DNA from: Enterobacter mori
Lineage (GTDB): Bacteria; Pseudomonadota; Gammaproteobacteria; Enterobacterales; Enterobacteriaceae
DNA: 64,000 nt
Assembly: GCF_025244905.1 (NCBI RefSeq)
Contig: NZ_CP104285.1
Coordinates: 2,356,001-2,420,000 of the forward strand
Reading direction: 5' to 3'
Below, piece by piece: positions 36,350 through 45,608 of this stretch. The position numbers were made by a program, and so were the translations under genes. The number at the start of each line of letters is the position of its first letter. The first letter of the stretch is position 1. The notes under the pieces were generated by a model that searched no databases, was not told where the DNA came from, and was given only the letters and a program-made list of their open reading frames with translations.

Positions 36350-37294
36350 ATGCGCCACGCACTTCTTCACCGTCCTGGGCACGGCCTGCTGGTATTGTGG
36401 GCTGCCTTTACCCTCTCGTTCGTGTTGCTCCAGGTGCTGCCGGGTGACGCGGTGCTGATTAAATTTCAGAACCCGGATCTGGGGCTAAGCCCGGCGCAAA
36501 TCGAGGAAATGCGCGTGGCGTACGGCGCGGACAGCCCGCTATGGCAGCAATATTTTCATACGCTGCTTGCGATGCTGCACGGTGATTTCGGCTACTCCTT
36601 GCAGGCTGGCGTACCGGTTAGCGAGTTGATTGCCAGCAACCTGCCAGACACCCTGAGCCTCGCCCTGCCTGCGTTTGCCCTGGCGGTCCTGCTGGCGTTT
36701 GCCCTGGCCTTTGCGTCCCGCCTGCCGGGTCTGCGCTGGCTGAGTAATACCCTTCAGTCTTTACCCGTGCTGTTTATTTCGCTGCCCACCTTCTGGCTGG
36801 GCATTGCCCTGATTCAGCTTTTCTCTTTTCAATTGCGGCTGATCCCGGTGATTAATCCAACGCCGCTTCAGGGGCTGATCCTGCCGATCGTCACCGTCGC
36901 GATCCCGATCTCCGCCCCGCTGGCGCAAATTCTGATGCGCAGTCTGGACCAGGTGGCGACGCAGCCGTTTGTCGCCGTTGCCCGGGCCAAAGGGCTGAGT
37001 GAAACCGCCGTCCTGTGGCGTCACGTCACTGGCAACGCCCTGCTGCCGGTCCTGAACATTGCCGGGCTGCTGCTGGGCGAACTGATTGCCGGGGCGCTGA
37101 TCACCGAAACCGTTTTTGGCCGCAGCGGGCTTGGACAACTGACCCAGCAGGCGGTGAATAACCAGGATATCGCCGTGCTTCAGGCGGTGGTGATGATTTC
37201 TGCGCTCGGTTTTGTGCTGATTAACCTGCTGGTGGATCTTCTGATGCCGTTATTCGATCCACGTCTGCAAACCGTTACCGGAGGTGCATCATGA
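36350..37294 (+). CDS. ABC transporter permease, DppB-type
   Basis: A 314-residue inner-membrane permease with six predicted helices and the DppB signature (LSFVLLQVLPGDAVLIKF; EAA loop FVAVARAKGLSE). ATG 36350, with GAGGAGC 3-10 bases upstream, is preferred to 36287. It begins 10 bp after the binding-protein gene and overlaps the next permease gene (ATGA). Confidence 0.88.
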   Translation: MRHALLHRPGHGLLVLWAAFTLSFVLLQVLPGDAVLIKFQNPDLGLSPAQIEEMRVAYGADSPLWQQYFHTLLAMLHGDFGYSLQAGVPVSELIASNLPDTLSLALPAFALAVLLAFALAFASRLPGLRWLSNTLQSLPVLFISLPTFWLGIALIQLFSFQLRLIPVINPTPLQGLILPIVTVAIPISAPLAQILMRSLDQVATQPFVAVARAKGLSETAVLWRHVTGNALLPVLNIAGLLLGELIAGALITETVFGRSGLGQLTQQAVNNQDIAVLQAVVMISALGFVLINLLVDLLMPLFDPRLQTVTGGAS

Positions 37295-38142
37295 GTCTGG
37301 TCGATTACGCTGCCGCCGCGCGAAAACGCGTTCCAGCGTGGAAGGGTATGGAATGGCAACCGGGACTGTGGTTGGCCTGGGCGGTCATTATCGCCGCCGC
37401 GCTCGCCGCCGTTGCGCCGGGTCTGTTTACTCACTACAGCCCGATTGAAGGGATTGCCGGTGCACAGCGTCTGGCTCCGCAGGCCGATCACTGGCTCGGA
37501 ACCGATCAGCTTGGCCGCGACGTGTACGCCCGCATTGTTTACGGCGCGTCGCACTCGCTGAGCGCCGCGCTGGCCGCCGTCACCATGGGGCTGTTGGTCG
37601 GTACCGGGCTGGGCGTGGTGGCCGGGGCGTTCGCCGGGCGCGTCGAGTCTCTGCTGATGCGTTTTGTTGATGTATTGCTGTCGATTCCGTCCCTGCTGCT
37701 TTCCCTGACCGTGATCATTCTGCTCGGTTTTGGCACCGTCAACGCCGCCATCGCCGTAGGCGTCGCCTCGATTGCCAGCTTTGCCCGCCTCGCGCGCGGT
37801 GAAGTCGTGCGCATCCGGCATACCGATTACGTCGAAGCGGCGTACGGCAGCGGCGGAACGTTCTTCGCCGTGCTGTGGCGACACATTTTGCCCAACTCGT
37901 TAACCGCCGTTCTGGCGTTCGCCACGCTGCAGTTTGGTCAGGCTATCCTGGCGCTGTCCACGCTGAGCTTCCTCGGTTATGGCACTCCGCCCCCCGTTCC
38001 GGAATGGGGCTTACTGATTGCCGAAGGCCGTAACTATCTCTCTACCGCCTGGTGGTTAACGACCTTCCCCGGCGTGGTCGTCATCGCCGTCGTGCTGGCC
38101 ACCAACCGTATCAGCCAGCAGTTTAGCGGAGGCCTGAAATGA
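37291..38142 (+). CDS. ABC transporter permease, DppC-type
   Basis: A 283-residue permease with the DppC features LGTDQLGRDVYARIVYGASHS and EAA-loop TDYVEAAYGSGG. It partners the preceding permease. Starts and stops overlap its neighbours by 4 bp (ATGA), so the operon is tightly coupled. Confidence 0.88.
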   Translation: MSLVDYAAAARKRVPAWKGMEWQPGLWLAWAVIIAAALAAVAPGLFTHYSPIEGIAGAQRLAPQADHWLGTDQLGRDVYARIVYGASHSLSAALAAVTMGLLVGTGLGVVAGAFAGRVESLLMRFVDVLLSIPSLLLSLTVIILLGFGTVNAAIAVGVASIASFARLARGEVVRIRHTDYVEAAYGSGGTFFAVLWRHILPNSLTAVLAFATLQFGQAILALSTLSFLGYGTPPPVPEWGLLIAEGRNYLSTAWWLTTFPGVVVIAVVLATNRISQQFSGGLK

Positions 38143-39746
38143 CCGTTCTCTCAGTGGAAAATTTGACGATTAGCTACCGCACCGCCCGTCAGTGGCAAGA
38201 AGTGGTGCATAACGTCAGCTTTACCCTCCAGCGGGGGGAAATGCTGGCGTTTGTGGGCGAGTCAGGTTCTGGAAAAACGAGCACCGCACAGGCGATCATG
38301 GGTTTGCTGGCCGACAACGCCCGGCGTGATGCGGGCAAAATCATCCTCAACGGCGAGGAGATAAGCCAATGGTCAGCTAAACGTCTCGATACCCTTCGTG
38401 GCGCGCGGATTAGCCTCGTCCCGCAGGATCCGGGTAATTCACTCAACCCGGTGAAAACCATCGGTGCGCAGGTTGGTGAAATAATTGAACTACACCAAAA
38501 AGTGACCCACGCACAGCGTGATGAACAGGTACTCGCCCTGCTGACTAAAGTGGGGTTGAGCCACCCCGAAAAGCGCATGAAACAGTATCCCCATCAACTC
38601 TCCGGCGGCATGAAACAGCGCGTGTTGATTGCCATCGCCATTGCCCTGCGACCGGACGTGATCGTTGCCGACGAGCCGACCAGCGCGCTGGATGTGACGG
38701 TGCAAAAGCGCATTCTGGATCTGCTGGACGCCCTTCGCCGGGAGTCTGGTACCGCCGTACTGTTTGTGACACATGACCTGGCGCTGGCCGCACAGCGCGC
38801 CGACAGGCTGCTGGTGTTCCGCCACGGTGAAGTGCAGGAGCACGGCGCGACCCATGATATCGTACGCGCCCCGCAGCATGCCTATACCCGCCAGCTGTTA
38901 AGCGATTTACACGGCCAGCGTCTGACTATCGCTCCGGTTTCGGGACGTCCGCTCGCCTCGCCTGCCATTCGCGCGCTGTCCATCAGCAAGCAGTTCTCGT
39001 TGGGTAAAGGGCATCAGCTTCAGGCGCTGGACGACGTCAGTTTTGACGTGACGCGCGGCAGTACACATGCCTTAGTCGGCGAATCGGGATCGGGCAAAAC
39101 CACCCTTGCCCGCATTTTGCTCGGGTTTGAGCAGGCGGACAGCGGGCGGGTGATTATCGATGATATTGATGCCACCACGCTCAGCCGGGAGGCACGTCGA
39201 CAACTGCGTCAGAAGATCCAGTTCGTCTACCAGAACCCGTTTGCCTCGCTCGACCCGCATCAGACGCTGTTTGAGATTATTGAAGAGCCATTGAAAAATT
39301 TCGCCCGTCTCAGTAAAGCGGAGCGTAAGGTCCGCGTGGAGACGGTTGCGCAGCGGGTGGCTCTGCCGCTCGACGTGCTGGGGCGTAAGGCGCGGGAACT
39401 CTCTGGCGGGCAGCGCCAGCGCGTGGCCATTGCCCGGGCGCTGATCCTGGAGCCGACCCTTATCGTTCTGGATGAAGCCACCTCCGCGCTGGACGTTACC
39501 GTGCAGGCGCAAATTCTGGCGCTTCTCCAGCAGCTGCAGCAACAGCTTGGGCTGACCTATCTCTTTATCACACACGATCTGGCAACGGTTCGCCGCATAG
39601 CCCACACCGTCACCGTGCTGCAAGGCGGTAAAGTCATCGAGCATGGCGCCGTTGAGACGTTGTTCAGCGCCCCGCAGAACGACTATACCCGCGAGCTGAT
39701 CGACGCTATTCCCCATTTTTCACCCGTTACGGAGGAGTTCGCATGA
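38139..39746 (+). CDS. ABC transporter dual ATP-binding protein
   Basis: A 535-residue protein with two fused ATPase domains of DppD/DppF type. Domain 1 (about 1-255) has GESGSGKTS, LSGGMKQRV and VIVADEPTSALD; domain 2 (about 275-525) has GESGSGKTT, LSGGQRQRV and LIVLDEATSALD. It therefore replaces the DdpD/DdpF pair by a single chain and powers the two permeases upstream. Its last codons overlap the monooxygenase gene. Confidence 0.9.
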   Translation: MTVLSVENLTISYRTARQWQEVVHNVSFTLQRGEMLAFVGESGSGKTSTAQAIMGLLADNARRDAGKIILNGEEISQWSAKRLDTLRGARISLVPQDPGNSLNPVKTIGAQVGEIIELHQKVTHAQRDEQVLALLTKVGLSHPEKRMKQYPHQLSGGMKQRVLIAIAIALRPDVIVADEPTSALDVTVQKRILDLLDALRRESGTAVLFVTHDLALAAQRADRLLVFRHGEVQEHGATHDIVRAPQHAYTRQLLSDLHGQRLTIAPVSGRPLASPAIRALSISKQFSLGKGHQLQALDDVSFDVTRGSTHALVGESGSGKTTLARILLGFEQADSGRVIIDDIDATTLSREARRQLRQKIQFVYQNPFASLDPHQTLFEIIEEPLKNFARLSKAERKVRVETVAQRVALPLDVLGRKARELSGGQRQRVAIARALILEPTLIVLDEATSALDVTVQAQILALLQQLQQQLGLTYLFITHDLATVRRIAHTVTVLQGGKVIEHGAVETLFSAPQNDYTRELIDAIPHFSPVTEEFA

Positions 39747-40732
39747 CGCGAAAACGCCTGGGCTTTTTCACTCGCCTGCTTGACGACGCCACGCCAAAGG
39801 AGCGCTATCGACTGGCAACCGAACAGATCCGCCACGCCGAGCGCCACGGTTTTGACAGCGCCTGGATTGCACAGCATCACTTTCATGAAAACGAAGGCGG
39901 GCTGCCCTCGCCGCTGCTGTTTTTGGCACACGTTGCCGCGCATACCGAAACCATCCGCCTGGGTACGGCCATCATTACCCTGCCGATGGAAAACCCGCTC
40001 CGCGTAGCGGAAGATGCCGCCGTGCTCGATTTACTCGCCAATGGACGTCTTGAAGTCGGTTTTGGTTCCGGCGGCACGCCAACCTCTTTTCTGCCGTTTG
40101 GCCTGACGTTTGAAGAACGCGGCGCGGTCTTCGCTGACCATTTGCACGCGATCCAAAGCGCCTGGCGCGGGGATTCGCTTACCCATCCGGATAACCACCT
40201 TTATCCGCCTGCGCCACAGCTGGCCGACCGTATCTGGATTGCCACGTTCTCCGTCGACGGTGCCGTGCGCGCCGCGCGGGCCGGTCATGGGCTGATGCTG
40301 TCTCGTACCCAGCCTCGCCCCGTTGAACAGTTAGATTTAACGCTCGACCAAATCCAAAACCCGATCGTTGACGCCTATCTTGACGCGCTACCCACCGGTA
40401 TCGCGCCACGCATCCTGGCCTCACGTACGGCGTTCGTCGCCGACAGCGATGACTATGCGCTGAAGGTGGCGACACCGGGCTTAATCCGACAGGCGCAACA
40501 ACATCGCGCGGCGGGACATAGGGTAACAGGTGACACTGTCACGGATTATCGCAGGCAGTTCGATGCGCATATCGGGTCGCCGGAAACGGTACTGAACTCG
40601 CTTAAAGCGGACACCGTCCTGGCGCGCGCCACGGATATCTCATTCCAGGTGCATTCGGTAGAACCTTCTCACCGGGACACCCTGCGATCGATTGAATTGA
40701 TTGCAGAACACATCGCCCCCCACATTGTTTGA
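39743..40732 (+). CDS. FMN-dependent luciferase-like monooxygenase (KPN_01858-like)
   Basis: A 329-residue bacterial-luciferase-family flavin monooxygenase. It shows the TIM-barrel pattern of the family: FDSAWIAQHHFHENEGG, RLGTAIITLPMENPLRVAEDAAVLD and GRLEVGFGSGG. Enzymes of this type use FMNH2 and O2 to oxidise sulfonates, aldehydes or heterocycles. It resembles a family named after Klebsiella KPN_01858. Its start overlaps the transporter ATPase stop, so uptake and oxidation are coordinated. Substrate unknown. Confidence 0.82.
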   Translation: MTRKRLGFFTRLLDDATPKERYRLATEQIRHAERHGFDSAWIAQHHFHENEGGLPSPLLFLAHVAAHTETIRLGTAIITLPMENPLRVAEDAAVLDLLANGRLEVGFGSGGTPTSFLPFGLTFEERGAVFADHLHAIQSAWRGDSLTHPDNHLYPPAPQLADRIWIATFSVDGAVRAARAGHGLMLSRTQPRPVEQLDLTLDQIQNPIVDAYLDALPTGIAPRILASRTAFVADSDDYALKVATPGLIRQAQQHRAAGHRVTGDTVTDYRRQFDAHIGSPETVLNSLKADTVLARATDISFQVHSVEPSHRDTLRSIELIAEHIAPHIV

Positions 40733-40742
40733 GGAGACACGT

Positions 40743-41834
40743 ATGGCTTTAAGTCAGGATATTCTCGCCGAACTGGCGGAAATCGTGCCCGGTTCGCCGC
40801 TGGCAGAGGCGCGGGCCACGCGTGACGCAGCCACGCGTCACGCTCAGGGCAGTTATGAGATTTTATTCAGCCAGCAGGATGCGACATTTGCGCTGGATGA
40901 ACGCTTTGCCGTGGCGGCGAAGGTCGCAAAATGGCACAACGCAGAGGCGCTGGCGGCGCACTATGCCGGATTTGGGCTGGCCGATCCGACCTCCGGGCGC
41001 CTGACCGCTGCGCTGAACTTTGCCCGTCTGCTCACCTTCTCACCTGTCGACGCCACACCCGGCGCATTGCAGGCGCTTGTAAAGGCGGGATGGAGCAAAG
41101 ACGGCATTGTCACTCTTGCTCAGCTGATCGCTTTCGTCAGCTTCCAGAGCCGACTCATTGCCGGGCTGCGTTTACTGAATGATAAACCCATCGCGGCCAG
41201 CGATGCGCCCGTCGTAGCGGGGGCATGGCACACCAACGCCGTCACGGCCACGGGTAAAGCGGCTCCCGTCGCGTTCACCCGGCAGGAACTGGGCTGGGAG
41301 CCATGGATTGCCGCTAAGCCTCTGGCAGAATTTAACGATGATGAAGTGGCTATTCTCGCCAAATTTGGCCATACCGAATCTGACTATTTCCGCCTGCTGG
41401 GGCGCAACCTGCCGGTTCTTGAACAGCGCACGTTAACGGATAAAGGGATTTTTTACACGCCGGGAGGATTACCGCGTGCTGAACGCGAGCTGGCCGCGAC
41501 GGTAGCCAGTAAAATCAACGGCTGCATTTACTGCGCATCTGTCCATGCGCGCAAAGCGAGCCAGCTTTCAAAGGATGACGGCGCGGTGGAAACGCTTCTG
41601 GCCGTCAGGCCGGGACACTCCCTGAGCGAGGGGCAGTCTGCGCGCTGGCAGGCGGAAATTAATTATGCGGCGGCGCTGTCGGTCACGCCACCGGCCACCA
41701 CGCCGGGCCATCTGGCTGAGCTGGAAAAACAGAAACTGGATACGCTTGAACAGCTCGACCTGCTTCAATCTGCCGCGTTCTTTGCCTGGGCCAACCGTCT
41801 GATGTTGACCCTGGGCGAGCCCTGGCTTCCCTGA
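40743..41834 (+). CDS. Double AhpD/CMD-domain protein, alkylhydroperoxidase-like
   Basis: A 363-residue protein that looks like a fusion of two carboxymuconolactone decarboxylase/AhpD-like domains, similar to the separate Avi_7170 and Avi_7169 families. The C-terminal domain holds the redox motif CIYCASVH (Cys261, Cys264, His268), as in AhpD peroxidases. The N-terminal half (about 1-170) has the helical CMD pattern without any cysteine pair. A role in reducing a peroxide or sulfur intermediate made by the upstream monooxygenase is plausible. ATG 40743 is preceded by GAGGAG; the longer start at 40701 lies inside the monooxygenase gene. Confidence 0.78.
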   Translation: MALSQDILAELAEIVPGSPLAEARATRDAATRHAQGSYEILFSQQDATFALDERFAVAAKVAKWHNAEALAAHYAGFGLADPTSGRLTAALNFARLLTFSPVDATPGALQALVKAGWSKDGIVTLAQLIAFVSFQSRLIAGLRLLNDKPIAASDAPVVAGAWHTNAVTATGKAAPVAFTRQELGWEPWIAAKPLAEFNDDEVAILAKFGHTESDYFRLLGRNLPVLEQRTLTDKGIFYTPGGLPRAERELAATVASKINGCIYCASVHARKASQLSKDDGAVETLLAVRPGHSLSEGQSARWQAEINYAAALSVTPPATTPGHLAELEKQKLDTLEQLDLLQSAAFFAWANRLMLTLGEPWLP

Positions 41835-41839
41835 GAAAA

Positions 41840-43015
41840 TCAGGCCAGCGCGCGCGCGTTGGCCTGACGCTTTTTGGCGCGCAGATGGCCATACATCAAC
41901 AGTGAGGTCATCGCCGCGAAGGACAACAACGCCGCAGGAAGCGTGACATAGCTCCAGCTAAAGCCGAGCGTAATCATCATGCCCCCAAAGTATGCCCCTA
42001 CAGCGCTACCCAGATTAAAGGCCATCTGTCCGCCCGCCGCCCCCAGCATTTCACCCCCTTTCGCATTCTGAAGCAGAAGAATTTGCAGCGGTGCGGAAAG
42101 TGCGAACAGGCCTGCACAACAGACAAAGCCCATCAACAGCGAGGCCGTTTTCAGTTCTCCAAAGGCGAAAAGCAGCAACAGTGAGGCGACAATCACCATG
42201 TCAGTGGTAGCCGCAATGCGCAGCGGGCTAAACCGCCCCGAGAGTTTACCGCTCAGCAAATTGCCCAACACCATGCCGAACCCCATCAGCATCATAATGA
42301 CGGTCATCATGCCTTCGGAGAAACCCGATACATTGACCATAAACGGCTTTACGAAGCTGAACCAGGCGAAGACACCGGCGTTGCCAAACATGGTGGCGGC
42401 GAAAATAAGCCAGGGCTCTGGTTTCTTCAGGAAATGGAACTGCGCGGTCAATTTGATCTCTGATTTATCGTGCAGTGTTGGTACCCACAGCAACACGGAG
42501 AGGATCACCAGCGCATCAAAGGCAGCAATCAGGAAAAAGGTGTAGCGCCAGCTGTATTCATGCCCAAGCCACGTCCCGAGCGGTACGCCAACAAGATTAG
42601 CAACGGTCATTCCAGCGATCATTCCGGCCACCGCGACCGTGACTTTTCCCGGCGGCGCAATTTTGGAGAGAATTATCGCCCCTACGCCGAAAATCGCGCC
42701 GTGAGGGAATCCGGAAATTAATCGGCCTGTCGCCAGCCCGACGTAAGAATGTGAAATGCTGAATATGGCATTCCCAATGACGCATAACGCCACTAAGAAC
42801 GATAATGTTGATTTCAGAGAGAACCGGCTGGAAAACAGCGCCACAATCGGTGCGCCGATCACCACGCCGAAGGCGTAAAAGGAGATCATGTTCCCGGCAG
42901 AGGGAATCGAAATCCCGGTGTCCTTCGCCAGTTCCGTCAACACGCCCATCACGCCGAATTCGGCCATTCCCAGACCAAACGTACCAAGCGCCAGCGAAAA
43001 AATTGTTTTTTTCAT
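41840..43015 (-). CDS. araJ: MFS transporter AraJ
   Basis: A 391-residue, 12-helix major facilitator of the AraJ/DHA1 group, very close to E. coli AraJ (LGTFGLGMAEFGVMGVLTELA at the start, SGFPHGAIFGVGAI in the middle). AraJ is induced by arabinose in E. coli but is not needed for its use; export of sugars or small molecules is assumed. It is convergent with the CMD gene, 5 bp between stops, and separated from the divergent ppk2 gene by about 170 bp. No ara genes are nearby. Confidence 0.85.
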   Translation of the reverse strand: MKKTIFSLALGTFGLGMAEFGVMGVLTELAKDTGISIPSAGNMISFYAFGVVIGAPIVALFSSRFSLKSTLSFLVALCVIGNAIFSISHSYVGLATGRLISGFPHGAIFGVGAIILSKIAPPGKVTVAVAGMIAGMTVANLVGVPLGTWLGHEYSWRYTFFLIAAFDALVILSVLLWVPTLHDKSEIKLTAQFHFLKKPEPWLIFAATMFGNAGVFAWFSFVKPFMVNVSGFSEGMMTVIMMLMGFGMVLGNLLSGKLSGRFSPLRIAATTDMVIVASLLLLFAFGELKTASLLMGFVCCAGLFALSAPLQILLLQNAKGGEMLGAAGGQMAFNLGSAVGAYFGGMMITLGFSWSYVTLPAALLSFAAMTSLLMYGHLRAKKRQANARALA

Positions 43016-43182
43016 ACCACGACCACGGGTTAACTATTCGCGACGGGCATTATCAAACAATCTGGTATGGTGAGCCAGTTCAAATCAGGTGGCTGACAGG
43101 TTAATCCATTAATTCAGGTGAATTACACTTCATAGTGCGGCCTCGCTTTTTCGCCGCGCCGGACAACCTGAGGATGACAATC

Positions 43183-44001
43183 ATGGGAAGTAAAAAGAAA
43201 AGCAGTGTCGCTGTTGATGTCGAAACGAATGCACCGCTGAAGACCAAAGAGTATGAACAAGAGCTTCGTCGCCTCCACGTTGAACTGGTTAAACTCCAGC
43301 AGTGGGTTGTCGCCAAAGGATTAAAAGTCTGTATTGTGTTTGAAGGACGCGACGGCGCCGGTAAAGGCGGCACCATCAAAGCGATCACCGAGCGCGTCAG
43401 CCCGCGCGTCTTCCGCGTTGTCGCGTTGCCCGCCCCCACCGATAAAGAGAAAAGCCAGCTCTACTTCCAGCGTTACGTGCCGCATCTGCCCTCTGCCGGT
43501 GAAATCGTCATCTTCGACCGCAGCTGGTATAACCGCGCGGGCGTCGAGCGCGTGATGGGGTTCTGTACCGAGGAGCAGGTGGAGAAATTTTTGGACGGCA
43601 CGCCGGTCATGGAAAAAGCGATGGTGGATGCCGGTATTATCCTGCTGAAGTACTGGCTGGAAGTCACCCCCAAAGAACAGGAGCGCCGCCTTCGCGACCG
43701 CATTAACGATGGTCGTAAAACCTGGAAGCTGTCCCCGATGGACATTAAATCTTTCAACCTTTGGGACGAATACACGCTCGCGCGCGACGCGATGTTTAAA
43801 GCCACCGACACCGCCTGGGCACCGTGGTTTGTGGCACGTTCAGAAGATAAAAAACGCGTGCGGCTAAATATTATTTCGCACCTGCTTTCACAAATCCCGT
43901 ATAAAGAAATACACGTAGAGAAGGTGGATTTACCGAAGCGCAAAATCGGCAAAGTCAAACCCACAAAATACCCGTTCCGCTATGTGGAAGAGCGGTTCTG
44001 A
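43183..44001 (+). CDS. ppk2: Polyphosphate kinase 2 (PPK2)
   Basis: A 272-residue class I PPK2, which uses polyphosphate to phosphorylate nucleoside diphosphates (or the reverse). P-loop GRDGAGKGG (Gly55-Gly63) and IFDRSWYNRAGVERVMGF are characteristic, with the family length (about 270-300). The start at ATG 43183 fits GAGG nine bases upstream; ATG 43174 is too close to that site. It stands alone, divergent from araJ. A REP element follows. Confidence 0.9.
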   Translation: MGSKKKSSVAVDVETNAPLKTKEYEQELRRLHVELVKLQQWVVAKGLKVCIVFEGRDGAGKGGTIKAITERVSPRVFRVVALPAPTDKEKSQLYFQRYVPHLPSAGEIVIFDRSWYNRAGVERVMGFCTEEQVEKFLDGTPVMEKAMVDAGIILLKYWLEVTPKEQERRLRDRINDGRKTWKLSPMDIKSFNLWDEYTLARDAMFKATDTAWAPWFVARSEDKKRVRLNIISHLLSQIPYKEIHVEKVDLPKRKIGKVKPTKYPFRYVEERF

Positions 44002-44010
44002 TACAGCAGG

Positions 44011-44041
44011 GTAGGCCCGCGCAAGCGCAGCGCCGCCGGGC
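44011..44041. repeat. REP element between ppk2 and fdnI
   Basis: A 31-bp palindromic unit reading GTAGGCCCGCGCAAGC.. to ..GCCGCCGGGC, the same type as the second unit at 59107. It lies between convergent ppk2 and fdnI. Confidence 0.7.
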
Positions 44042-44060
44042 AAGGCCGACGGCGCAGGTC

Positions 44061-44717
44061 TTACTTCATCCCTTCCGTACTTTCCTTTTTCGCTTCCAGC
44101 CTTTCCACATCACGATACCAGCGCGGATGGTGTTTCTGCGCCCAGCGGCGGCTCACCTTCCCTTCAATCATCCCTTTAATCGACCCTTTCACCCAGAACG
44201 CCATATACATATGGATCAGGATGGCGTGGATCAGAATGATGGCAGACGTGGCGTGGATGAGCAGCGCATAGCGAATCACCTGAATCGGGAAATACTGCGC
44301 AAAATACGGACGCCAGATAATCACCCCGGTCACCAGCAGCACAAAAATCATGCTCATGATGGTCCAGAACATCATCTTCTGTCCGGCGTTGTATTTCCCC
44401 ACCTTCGCGACTTTATGCTCGTTGCCCTTCAGGACTTCAACGATCCCTTTCACCCACGGGATGTCCTGCTTGTCCGGAATGTTGTGATGGACAAAGCGCA
44501 CGAACATAAACATCAGCACCACGAAAATCAGCACGCCGAAGAACGGATGCAGAATGCGCCCCATCTGCGGCGTACCGAAGGTTTCGGTCAGCCACTGCAG
44601 CGTCGGGAAGAAGAACGAAATGCCCGATACCGCCACCAGGAAGAAGCAGATCACCACCGTCCAGTGACAGGCGCGGTCGATAAACTTCGTGCGCACAATC
44701 ATTTTCGACTTACTCAT
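44061..44717 (-). CDS. fdnI: Formate dehydrogenase-N cytochrome b556 subunit FdnI
   Basis: A 218-residue, four-helix membrane cytochrome that carries electrons from FdnH to menaquinone via two b hemes. His18 (ACHW) and further histidines in LHPFFG, IHATSA and [10 protein letters not shown] match the heme ligands of E. coli FdnI, and the first thirteen residues [13 protein letters not shown] are identical in plan. ATG 44717 is behind GAGGA; the 24-base-longer opening at 44741 lies in the fdnH coding region. It overlaps the fdnH stop by 8 bp. Confidence 0.95.
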   Translation of the reverse strand: MSKSKMIVRTKFIDRACHWTVVICFFLVAVSGISFFFPTLQWLTETFGTPQMGRILHPFFGVLIFVVLMFMFVRFVHHNIPDKQDIPWVKGIVEVLKGNEHKVAKVGKYNAGQKMMFWTIMSMIFVLLVTGVIIWRPYFAQYFPIQVIRYALLIHATSAIILIHAILIHMYMAFWVKGSIKGMIEGKVSRRWAQKHHPRWYRDVERLEAKKESTEGMK

Positions 44718-45597
44718 GGTGTTCCTCCTCGTCGTCGTCATCCACCTCTTTGTTTGGCCCGATCCCGATGTAGTGATAAATCAGCCCCGCGAAGGTGGCG
44801 ATAAAGCCCGCCGCAGAGAGCGGCTTCAGCGCGCCTTTCCACAGGCTGATCGAGGTATCGATCGCCGGTTCCTTCGGCAGATTGTGGTAAAGCTCCGGCT
44901 GGTCGTTATGGTGCAGCACGTACATCACGTGCGTACCGCCCACGCCCTGCGGGTTATAAACGCCCGCATTCTCGTAGCCGCGCGCTTTCAGCTTGTCCAC
45001 TCGCTCCTGCGCCACATCCAGCATCTCTTTCTTGGTGCCAAAGTGGATAGCCCCGGTGGGACAGGTCTTGACGCAGGCTGGCTCCTGCCCAACGCTGACG
45101 CGGTCCACGCACAGGGTGCATTTGTATACCCGGTTATCCTCTTTATTGAGGCGCGGGATATTAAACGGACAGCCCGCAATGCAGTACCCGCAGCCGATGC
45201 AGTTGTCCTGCTGGAAGTCGACGATCCCGTTGGCGTACTGAATAATCGCACCGGCAGACGGGCACGCCTTCAGGCAGCCCGGATCTTCACAGTGCATACA
45301 GCCGTCTTTGCGGATCAGCCACTCCAGCCTGCCGTTCTGGTCGGTTTCGCTAAAGCGCATCACCGTCCAGGATTTGGCGCTCAGATCGGCCGGATTGTCG
45401 TAGACCCCAACGCAGTGCCCGACCTCATCGCGGATATCGTTCCACTCCGAGCAGGCCACCTGGCAGGCTTTACAGCCCACGCAGGAGGAGACATCGATAA
45501 GCTTGGCGACTTCTGCCTTGTAGTCCCGCGCGCGAGGCGCGGGCGTTATCGGGTTTGTCGCGGAGCGTTTGATAATGTCTTGTGTTTCCATCGCCAT
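44710..45597 (-). CDS. fdnH: Formate dehydrogenase-N iron-sulfur subunit FdnH
   Basis: A 295-residue ferredoxin-like subunit with four [4Fe-4S] motifs, the first being [11 protein letters not shown] (Cys39, 42, 45, 49) and later [11 protein letters not shown] and CTLCVDR. A C-terminal membrane helix (about 257-279) anchors it on the periplasmic face, and the tail is acidic ([10 protein letters not shown]). It conducts electrons from FdnG to FdnI. 11 bp separate it from fdnG. Confidence 0.95.
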   Translation of the reverse strand: MAMETQDIIKRSATNPITPAPRARDYKAEVAKLIDVSSCVGCKACQVACSEWNDIRDEVGHCVGVYDNPADLSAKSWTVMRFSETDQNGRLEWLIRKDGCMHCEDPGCLKACPSAGAIIQYANGIVDFQQDNCIGCGYCIAGCPFNIPRLNKEDNRVYKCTLCVDRVSVGQEPACVKTCPTGAIHFGTKKEMLDVAQERVDKLKARGYENAGVYNPQGVGGTHVMYVLHHNDQPELYHNLPKEPAIDTSISLWKGALKPLSAAGFIATFAGLIYHYIGIGPNKEVDDDDEEEHHE

Positions 45598-45608
45598 TGA
45601 ATCGCTCC

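Noticed and set aside
44689..45600. 303-codon open frame antisense to fdnH
   Set aside because: Lies wholly over the well-supported fdnH gene; a by-product of GC-rich codon use.
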